Notes under the pieces: model-generated
What the model was told of the DNA's origin: nothing
The model's database searches: none
The model's input: only the letters and a program-made list of their open reading frames with translations
Assembly (NCBI GenBank): GCA_021157815.1
Contig: JAGGVT010000164.1
Span: 1 to 7,311, forward strand
DNA length: 7,311 bases
Direction of reading: 5' to 3'
From: a bacterium
GTDB taxonomy: Bacteria > JAJVIF01 > JAGGVT01
Made by a program: the position numbers and the translations under genes
In this document: positions 1 to 5,269 of the stretch, one piece after another
Numbering within the stretch: position 1 is the stretch's first letter
Layout of the letters: every line of letters begins with the position of its first letter

Positions 1-30
1 ACCGAAAGTGAACACCGAATCGTTCTATCC

Positions 31-143
31 GTAAAAAGGGGACAGTCCACATAGGCTTCAAATCTGACGTTATCAATATACCATACTGCAAACCCTCTTT
101 TATACTGTATTTATTCACATGGTTGGGGCAGTCCCCTTTTTAC
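31..143. repeat. 113-bp element with 13-bp perfect terminal inverted repeats
   Basis: GTAAAAAGGGGAC at 31-43 is the exact reverse complement of 131-143. Over 18 bases (31-48 against 126-143) 16 positions pair. The interior (49-125) is AT-rich and shows no open reading frame. AAAAAGGGGACAGTCC-type ends recall short non-autonomous palindromic repeats found in many environmental genomes, sometimes linked with REP/IS200-type transposases. That link is from memory and not demonstrated here. No transposase and no clear target-site duplication is visible. Confidence 0.6.
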
Positions 144-269
144 TACCATCGTGGAATATTCTCAGGAATTATATATTTTCACTCTAACTTAACCGGACAC
201 TAGTGAATAAATTACTCTGTGAATTACTTAATGAGAAACCCATTGGCAATATTTCCTCAAAACGACGAT

Positions 270-283
270 TATAATAGTATAAT
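270..283 (+). promoter_or_regulatory. Two overlapping -10-like boxes upstream of the acetyltransferase gene
   Basis: TATAAT occurs twice, at 270-275 and 278-283, about 40-50 bases before the TTG start at 322. Neither has a good -35 at 16-18 bases: TTGGCA at 243-248 is too far from the first box (21-base spacer). The region is AT-rich, so chance matches are likely. I call it a possible promoter only because of position and the two consensus hexamers. Confidence 0.35.
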
Positions 284-311
284 TATGTTTTTGTTATGCC
301 GTCATTCCGCG

Positions 312-315
312 GGAG
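312..315 (+). promoter_or_regulatory. Shine-Dalgarno GGAG that decides the TTG start
   Basis: GGAG (within GGGAGA) lies 6 bases upstream of TTG at 322. The ATG codons further upstream, at 285 and 296, are out of frame with the gene. The N-terminal residues of the predicted protein already look like the start of the CelD-type domain. This supports TTG as the true initiation codon. Confidence 0.6.
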
Positions 316-321
316 AAACGG

Positions 322-2049
322 TTGGTAACTGTCGAGCGATTTGATACATTACGCGATATATCCAGCGATGCCTGGAACAGTCTGCTGGCACGTAGTGAGA
401 TAAACACCGTATTCCTCACGCAGCAGTGGATTAACTGCTGGTGGGATGTTCTCGGCAGTGACAACGAACTGCTTCTTCTGGCCGCGAAGGATGGCAGTGA
501 GATTGTTGGCATCGCCCCGTTGATGATAAACCGTAAAGTCGCGCAATTTATCAGCGCTGGTGAAACTGACTACAGCGATTTCATTATCAATACTGAGAAA
601 AAGCATGAAGTCCTGACAGCGTTTTTTTATTACTTGAAAAATAATCGCGGTTTATTCAATAGATTATCGCTGGATAATATTCCTGAAAGATCATCCACGG
701 TTGAGTTTATACGCAGCCTTTCACAAAAAACACAATGGAAAACGATTGAATCTGTGTCGAGTGAGTGCTCAGCGATTGAAATACGCGATAAAGAGGAGCA
801 GGCCAGGGCAAGCCTTAGAAAGAACGATGTCAAAACCCGGTTTAACTACCTTAACAAAAACGGCAGGCTTGAATATCGTGTATTGACAGACATAAAGGAA
901 ATCGACGCCACACTCGATGGTTTCTTTGAAATGCACAAGGACAGGCGGCTTATTGCCGGCGACAGCAGCAAATTCCTCGGCGGCAGGGCGAAAGAGTTTT
1001 ATCGTAAACTCGCGGATGCTTTCCTGCCGGAGGGATGGCTCAGGTTCAACGTGTTAAAATTCAACGGTGAACTAATCGCGTGCCATTTCGGATTCCTGCA
1101 TGAAAACACGCTTTTGCACTACACTCCGACATTCAATATGGACTATTTCAAACGCTCCCCCGGTCTTGTTCTTATGAAATTCATGCTTGAGGAATGCCTT
1201 GAGAATCAGGTTGAGTTGTTTGATTTCACAAGGGGCGCGGAAGGATATAAAAGGCGTTTCGCAACAGTAACACGCAATAACATCAAATTCGAAATGTTCC
1301 TCGACAATACGCAGTATTGCTTAATAAAAATATCACAGTCAATAAAGAACAGGATCAAAGGCAAATCACTACGGCTGTTTAACCTGCTGAAGAAAGTTCT
1401 AAGCCCATCGACATATAGAAGCATATTGCATGAAACTGCATTTGTTGTACGTAAAAACGGGATTCCGCGCCTTATCGCGATGTTCTTCCGGCAATTAATC
1501 CCTAAAATATTTTTCTCTATGAGATTGATTATATATCGTCGCGTGTTTGAAGAAAGGGACAAAGACTGGACACAGGGCGATTTTATTATCCGTGAGGGTA
1601 AATTGAGCGATTTAAAAATATTTGTCGCGGATACAACAATTAAAAAGCAACAGAAATTCCTGCAACAGGCTTTCGACCGGATAAGGAAAGGGCACAAGCT
1701 GTTTGTTGTCGAGAAGGATAATATAATCGTGCATTATTCATGGGTTGAATGCGCGAAGGTTATATACCTTATGGAAATCGATACATACCACGATTTTAAG
1801 CAGGATACATGGTATATATATCACAGCTACACATCGCCGGATTTCAGGGGAAAAGGCATCTATACAGCGGTATTGAGATTTATTTGCGACACGTTTGCTG
1901 ATACGGGTGTCGAAAATCTGTGCGGATATGTGTTAATGAGCAATTTCATTCCACATAAGGGAGTAAAACGAACAGGCGCGACTCCGATGGTTGAATATAA
2001 TGTAACAAGGTTTTTGGGTATTACGTGGCGGAGGCATAAGGAATATTAA
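322..2049 (+). CDS. CelD/BcsL-type acetyltransferase fused to a second C-terminal GNAT domain
   Basis: A 575-residue protein with two acyltransferase modules. Residues ~1-330 match the pattern of the CelD/BcsL family (GNAT-like, FemAB-related; Acetyltransf_6). Visible hallmarks are an early FLTQQWINCWW segment (31-41), the VGIAPL strand (62-67), LRKN at 165-168 and the family-typical DFTRGAEGYKRRF at 301-313. A basic, partly hydrophobic linker (~335-410) follows. Residues ~420-575 form a second GNAT domain with an acetyl-CoA pyrophosphate-loop motif RGKG (509-512) after a 'YTSPDF' lead-in, and a late Asn (541) before the terminal strand. Such proteins are cytoplasmic and often lie in exopolysaccharide or surface-glycan clusters, where they probably acylate sugars or precursors; the substrate here is unknown. 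The start is TTG, chosen from a GGAG at 6 bases. The 3' end overlaps the convergent membrane-protein gene by 29 bases. I see no frameshift or truncation. Confidence 0.85.
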   Translation: MVTVERFDTLRDISSDAWNSLLARSEINTVFLTQQWINCWWDVLGSDNELLLLAAKDGSEIVGIAPLMINRKVAQFISAGETDYSDFIINTEKKHEVLTAFFYYLKNNRGLFNRLSLDNIPERSSTVEFIRSLSQKTQWKTIESVSSECSAIEIRDKEEQARASLRKNDVKTRFNYLNKNGRLEYRVLTDIKEIDATLDGFFEMHKDRRLIAGDSSKFLGGRAKEFYRKLADAFLPEGWLRFNVLKFNGELIACHFGFLHENTLLHYTPTFNMDYFKRSPGLVLMKFMLEECLENQVELFDFTRGAEGYKRRFATVTRNNIKFEMFLDNTQYCLIKISQSIKNRIKGKSLRLFNLLKKVLSPSTYRSILHETAFVVRKNGIPRLIAMFFRQLIPKIFFSMRLIIYRRVFEERDKDWTQGDFIIREGKLSDLKIFVADTTIKKQQKFLQQAFDRIRKGHKLFVVEKDNIIVHYSWVECAKVIYLMEIDTYHDFKQDTWYIYHSYTSPDFRGKGIYTAVLRFICDTFADTGVENLCGYVLMSNFIPHKGVKRTGATPMVEYNVTRFLGITWRRHKEY

Positions 2050-2689
2050 GCATACATCTAAATATTTCTTCATTATAATAATCATACGCATTGTATTTAA
2101 CAAACCAGAATATCGTCATTAACAGGCAGATGTTTATCAATAACAATGCGGTGCCTGACAATAATATCCCCCAAATTCTCATCGTTCGATATCGATAAAC
2201 GCAAATAAGAACAAAAACTATTGGAAATGCGATGAATGAATATTCCATGTAGGAAAGTAAAAAGTAATCGAAAGTGTTATTCATTGTGACTGTAAGATAT
2301 AATGAAAAAAAGCCGTAGGATAAAAGGATTGATGCACTATCCATTATTAACCATGTTGCCCTGTCCTTGCTCTTTTTAATACATCCGATTATCAAACCTA
2401 TTATTGGGAAAGCAAGAAACATGTATATAATGTTGTTTTCAGAAATCAAGTCGTAGTAAGATACTGCAAGTTGACCACACAAATAAAAACTGCAAATCAT
2501 AAGAAATTGAAATCCTAAAACTACAATTCCGCTTATAAGCAATCTTCTTGACCAGTTTCGACTTTTAAAAGAGTAACTGTATGAGATAGCGATGATTGGC
2601 CCGATGCCGATTAGGGGAAAAATCGCAAGTGTTAGCAGGAATGCTGTTTCCCATTGCAGATGATTGTTATTTTGCTGGTTGGCTTTCAA
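2021..2689 (-). CDS. Hypothetical polytopic membrane protein, about 6 TM segments
   Basis: A 222-residue, very hydrophobic protein I do not recognise. Likely membrane segments are at about 15-39, 49-71, 87-104, 112-134, 148-166 and 172-197. Short basic loops (FKSRNWSRR at 41-49, KKSKDR at 105-110, YRYRTMR at 165-171) suggest cytoplasmic sides. The tail (198-222) is Tyr/Asn-rich and polar. The start is TTG at 2689, because the next Met is only at residue 64, inside the second membrane segment. A GAG overlaps the upstream stop codon, and only 9 bases separate the two genes, so translation is probably coupled to the GINT1-N-like gene. The gene is AT-richer than its neighbours and has many Ile, Asn and Tyr codons, which could reflect membrane composition or a different origin. 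Its 3' end overlaps the convergent acetyltransferase gene by 29 bases. No enzyme motif is visible and the function is unknown. Confidence 0.75.
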   Translation of the reverse strand: MKANQQNNNHLQWETAFLLTLAIFPLIGIGPIIAISYSYSFKSRNWSRRLLISGIVVLGFQFLMICSFYLCGQLAVSYYDLISENNIIYMFLAFPIIGLIIGCIKKSKDRATWLIMDSASILLSYGFFSLYLTVTMNNTFDYFLLSYMEYSFIAFPIVFVLICVYRYRTMRIWGILLSGTALLLINICLLMTIFWFVKYNAYDYYNEEIFRCMLNIPYASAT

Positions 2690-2698
2690 AGCGCTGTC

Positions 2699-3745
2699 TC
2701 AAAAAAACTTGTTAATCTTTGGATTTCGCCTGAGGACATCAACCACAGTAAGGCCATCGCAGAAATTAACTGTGTGGACTCCGCAGATATTAGGCATCCA
2801 GGTTGGTAGAATCCTCGCGACTTTTTCCTCTAAATACTCATCAACACTTAATTTTACCATCTTGTTGAATGTAATCCCATAGCCGTAACGGGCTGAGCAG
2901 TCCTGGCCGGGGCGATAGATATCGTTGTTCCATTGGATTATTTTACCCGCGGGACGTGTTGATCTGATATCAACCTTGACAGGATTTTGTTTGTGAGGTT
3001 TCCATTCGCCGAAAAGGTCATCGGTGTAAAATATGGACAGCTTGTTATTCAGCGATGTTCCGCCATCCACGGTGTTAAGAAACATCCACAGAAGGTTGTC
3101 CTTTTCGAGGATTGTGGCATCAACGGCTGAAACATCCTTCATGATATATTTCTCGAATTTCCATTCGTATGGGAACGATACACACCTGTATAGCTCAACA
3201 GTTCTGTTGCTGCTTGTTTCCGGTATCATGAAAAGCGAATCATCCCACTCAAACATGAACGGATATGACAGATGATAATCGGTTTCAAGAATGCATTTGG
3301 GTTTCGACCAGCCGCCATCATCGTTTTGGGAGATTACCGAAATAACTCCCTTGCTGTTGTGGTAGAAATACTCCTCAAGAAAAACGTGGAATTTGCCATC
3401 AACCCTCACGGGAAAAGGGTCAGCCCACTGGCGATCTGCTGTTGGTTTCAGATATTTAAACGTGCGAAGATCATACTGCCCATTCTCCGCCTCGCCAAAT
3501 CTGTATCCGAGGAACCACTGCATATCCATTAGTTTTCGTGAGAAGAATCTAAGGACAGTTCTGTAGCCGGGACATGCCAAATTGGATGACGGCGTTGGAG
3601 TGTCATCTACAGGAGTCATGTTCTGGAAAAGGTCAAACCTAGCGTCTGCCATTATGAATAAACCTGTCGTCCCGATTCTTGTTTCGCTAGTATCATTAGA
3701 TGTAATCACTCGGCGAAATAATACGTTTGCGTTTGTATCATGCAT
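2699..3745 (-). CDS. GINT1 N-terminal-like beta-propeller protein (glucosamine inositolphosphorylceramide transferase family)
   Basis: A 348-residue protein (numbered from Met at 3745) whose core from about residue 75 carries the hallmark motifs of the bacterial homologues of the plant GINT1 N-terminal domain. In order they are QWF (76-78), ADPF (108-111), FLEEYF (122-127), HLSYPF (158-163), MIPE (173-176), DATI (209-212), RPAG (264-267) and YRPGQDCS (277-284) followed by a YG. The repeated Asp/Trp blades resemble a glycosidase-like five-bladed propeller. The plant protein also has a GT64 catalytic domain, which is absent here, so glycosyltransferase activity should not be assumed. Bacterial members commonly occur in polysaccharide or glycolipid loci; no signal peptide is obvious. 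The reading frame stays open to an ATG at 3811, but the first residues would then be encoded inside the 101-bp palindrome. I prefer ATG at 3745, just downstream of a TGCTATAAT box, or ATG at 3652 (weak ACAGG 10 bases before). The first ~70 residues have no recognisable homology. Confidence 0.8.
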   Translation of the reverse strand: MHDTNANVLFRRVITSNDTSETRIGTTGLFIMADARFDLFQNMTPVDDTPTPSSNLACPGYRTVLRFFSRKLMDMQWFLGYRFGEAENGQYDLRTFKYLKPTADRQWADPFPVRVDGKFHVFLEEYFYHNSKGVISVISQNDDGGWSKPKCILETDYHLSYPFMFEWDDSLFMIPETSSNRTVELYRCVSFPYEWKFEKYIMKDVSAVDATILEKDNLLWMFLNTVDGGTSLNNKLSIFYTDDLFGEWKPHKQNPVKVDIRSTRPAGKIIQWNNDIYRPGQDCSARYGYGITFNKMVKLSVDEYLEEKVARILPTWMPNICGVHTVNFCDGLTVVDVLRRNPKINKFF

Positions 3746-3749
3746 AAAG

Positions 3750-3758
3750 ATTATAGCA
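3750..3758 (-). promoter_or_regulatory. Extended -10 promoter for the minus-strand pair
   Basis: On the minus strand this reads TGCTATAAT, a perfect extended -10. No good -35 is present 16-18 bases upstream (AGTAAA/GTAAAT-like), which extended -10 promoters can tolerate. Transcription would start close to 3743-3745. This gives either a nearly leaderless mRNA from ATG 3745 or a ~90-base leader before ATG 3652. It argues against translation from ATG 3811. Confidence 0.5.
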
Positions 3759-3781
3759 TGTGAGAAGAGGGATTTACTAAA

Positions 3782-3882
3782 CCTGGGAGCGCTGGAATCT
3801 TGCCGGCGCATGGAGCGCTAAAGCGCTCCTGTATAAAGGCGAGGACGCCTTTTCGCGCCGGCAAGATTCCAGCGCTCCCAGG
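3782..3882. repeat. 101-bp palindromic element able to form a cloverleaf/cruciform
   Basis: A perfect 28-bp inverted repeat (3782-3809 against 3855-3882, starting CCTGGGAGCGCTGG) encloses 45 bases that hold two more perfect hairpins. One is GGAGCGCT/AGCGCTCC (3812-3819/3822-3829). The other is AAAGGCG/CGCCTTT (3835-3841/3846-3852) with an AGGA loop. The whole folds as a three-way-junction cloverleaf. It is far more GC-rich than the flanking intergenic DNA. From memory, repeats with a GAGCGC-GGNATCTTGCC-GGC core are dispersed in several environmental bacterial genomes and give spurious 'RRQD(A/S)xAP' peptides; the overlapping minus-strand frame indeed begins MRRQDSSAP. Both predicted promoters point away from it, so neither gene's transcript would include it. 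It is thus more likely a DNA-level repeat than a terminator or leader RNA for these genes. Confidence 0.85.
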
Positions 3883-3898
3883 GAAGTAATTTAAAACT

Positions 3899-3928
3899 TT
3901 GCGATTATTAATCTTAAGTTGCTATAAT
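3899..3928 (+). promoter_or_regulatory. Promoter for the CsgG-like/glycosyltransferase pair
   Basis: TTGCGA (3899-3904, 4 of 6 to the -35 consensus), an 18-base spacer, and an extended -10 TGCTATAAT (3920-3928). The start of transcription would be near 3935, giving a leader of about 30 bases that contains GGAG at 3958-3961. The -10 box is identical to the one driving the divergent unit. Confidence 0.6.
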
Positions 3929-3965
3929 TGGCATCAATAATCTGAAATCTTATTATCGGAGAAGC

Positions 3966-5237
3966 ATGACAATGAAAAGAGCAATTACAATTCCAATATT
4001 TTTTATGATTCTGCTATCCGTTTTGCCTGTGTATTCGATAACCTACGAACGCATCGACGCGCCGGAATTTGATTTAACGCATCTTGACCGCATCGCAATC
4101 CTGCCGTTCGAGCCGGGCTATGAGACTGCATACGAGGGCGAGGCGATTGCCGACAGGCTCGCGACTCATCTTGCGCAGGAAGGTTTTCTGAATTTAATCG
4201 AGCGGATGCAGATTGAGAAAGTCATGGAGGAGGGGGCATTTTCGCGCGAGGCTTTCGCTGACTCGGCATCCGCTTCCGGTTTCGGGAAACTTCTTGGCGC
4301 GGATGCGGTAATCATTGGGCGAATCGAAACACGGTATTCCGAAAAGAAGGATACAACCTGGGTCTGGCAGGATAAGAAAGTGCTGGTGTGGGTTGAGGGC
4401 AGGCAGGTTGAAAAAACGGTTCGCGAACAGGTGAAAGTGCCTGTTTTGGTCAAAAGCGGCGAGGTGAATATCGACACGAAAGTAGTCGAGGTTGAAACCG
4501 GCAGGATACTGGCATCCAAGGTCGCATATCATAACTGGGAAAAACGCGGTGTTGAGGACAAGGAAATCAACGCGCTGCCATCGCAACATGATGTAATTGA
4601 GGACTGTGTCGCGAAATGCATGGATATTCTGATTCGGGCATACACTCCGCACAAGGTTGTGATTGAGCGGGAGCTTAGGCCTAAAAGCCACGCGACAACA
4701 GAAGAGATGCAGGCAAAAAAACTGGCTGAGAGCGGATTTTACGCCGAGGCGATTAAAATATTCGAGGACGTTCTTGCCGACAAACCGAAGAAAAATGATA
4801 TCCGTGGCAATTTAGCATGTATAAATGAAGCGATGGGTAATTTCGAAAAAGCGAATTACTGGCTTAATGAGGCCGCGCGTAATGGAAAAACCGTACATGA
4901 CATAGACGACTATCGAAACAGCATGCTTCAGGCGTGGTATTTTATCGAATCGAAAAAACTCGCGGATAAACCGATTATCGTACTGGATATTGTTGGCGAT
5001 AAAGTGTATCTCGATGCCGGCCTGAAAAGAGCAATAAAAGTCGGAACCCGCCTGCAGATATGCAGGGAAACGAAAATAATGCACCCGGTAACCGGTGAGG
5101 AAATGGGCAGCGACAAACGTCCGGTCGCGTTGATTGAAATAACCGAGGTTCAGGAAAAAATGGCTGTGGCTAAAGTCATTGAACTGTATGATGACGAACT
5201 CAAAATCATGAAACTCGATGTCGCGATTTTGCAATGA
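3966..5237 (+). CDS. CsgG-like periplasmic protein with TPR and FlgT-C-like domains
   Basis: A 423-residue exported protein. Residues 1-24 form a Sec signal peptide (KR, a hydrophobic core, then LPVYS before ITYER). There is no lipobox Cys, so it is not an obvious lipoprotein, unlike classical CsgG. Residues ~40-230 resemble the CsgG/LpoB-type fold: RIAILPFEP at 42-50, a helix ending in LATHLAQEG, FLNLIER-MQIEKVMEE at 74-89, GADAVIIGRI at 111-120, and a long beta-hairpin-like insert rich in Trp/Val/Lys. A TPR-like pair of helices occupies ~245-305 (ESGFYAEAIKIFEDVL, then MGNFEKANYWLNEA). The C-terminus (~335-421) resembles the FlgT C-terminal domain (GDKVYLDAGLKRAIKVGTRL, then HPVTGEEMG). Likely role: an envelope assembly or scaffold factor; no curlin genes are present, so it should not be called a curli gene. 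ATG 3966 has GGAG only 4 bases away; ATG 3972 (10 bases) is an equally good start. It is followed after 32 bases by the glycosyltransferase gene. Confidence 0.75.
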   Translation: MTMKRAITIPIFFMILLSVLPVYSITYERIDAPEFDLTHLDRIAILPFEPGYETAYEGEAIADRLATHLAQEGFLNLIERMQIEKVMEEGAFSREAFADSASASGFGKLLGADAVIIGRIETRYSEKKDTTWVWQDKKVLVWVEGRQVEKTVREQVKVPVLVKSGEVNIDTKVVEVETGRILASKVAYHNWEKRGVEDKEINALPSQHDVIEDCVAKCMDILIRAYTPHKVVIERELRPKSHATTEEMQAKKLAESGFYAEAIKIFEDVLADKPKKNDIRGNLACINEAMGNFEKANYWLNEAARNGKTVHDIDDYRNSMLQAWYFIESKKLADKPIIVLDIVGDKVYLDAGLKRAIKVGTRLQICRETKIMHPVTGEEMGSDKRPVALIEITEVQEKMAVAKVIELYDDELKIMKLDVAILQ

Positions 5238-5269
5238 GAGTTTGAACCTTTTAAACCGATAATAAAACC

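Larger units (their letters stand above)
1..321. other. Non-coding 5' stretch with a repeat element and AT-rich promoter-like DNA
   Basis: I find no convincing coding region here. The left part (31-143) is bounded by inverted GTAAAAAGGGGAC arms, listed separately. The right part (about 170-300) is AT-rich and carries two -10-like boxes before the first gene. The last ~20 bases (from 300) begin with CGTCATTCCG, a word that recurs at 7066-7075 in the repeat-rich right end. Part of the leader of the first gene may therefore be repeat-derived. Confidence 0.6.

Noticed and set aside
31-143. CRISPR-like or direct-repeat array
   Set aside because: There are only two inverted arms and no regularly spaced direct repeats.
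1206-1697. 163-residue minus-strand frame inside the double acetyltransferase gene
   Set aside because: It is antisense to a region with clear protein-family signal on the plus strand; the predicted peptide is Cys/Ser-rich and unlike a real protein.
3033-3821. Series of plus-strand frames (80-86 residues) across the GINT1-N-like gene
   Set aside because: They overlap the strongly supported minus-strand coding region, are not spaced like an operon and show no recognisable domains.
3782-3882. The palindrome as an intrinsic terminator or tRNA-like gene
   Set aside because: The folded cloverleaf superficially recalls a tRNA, but the arms are far too long and there is no anticodon or T-loop consensus. 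There is no T-run after the stem, and no gene reads into it.
4194-4691. Long minus-strand open frame opposite the CsgG-like gene
   Set aside because: It is a shadow of a well-supported gene, with no domain pattern, no ribosome-binding site of its own and low-complexity aromatic-rich composition.
3966-5237. Curli secretion gene csgG
   Set aside because: There is no lipobox cysteine and there are extra TPR and FlgT-C-like modules. No csgA/B/E/F neighbours are present, so the gene symbol is not justified.
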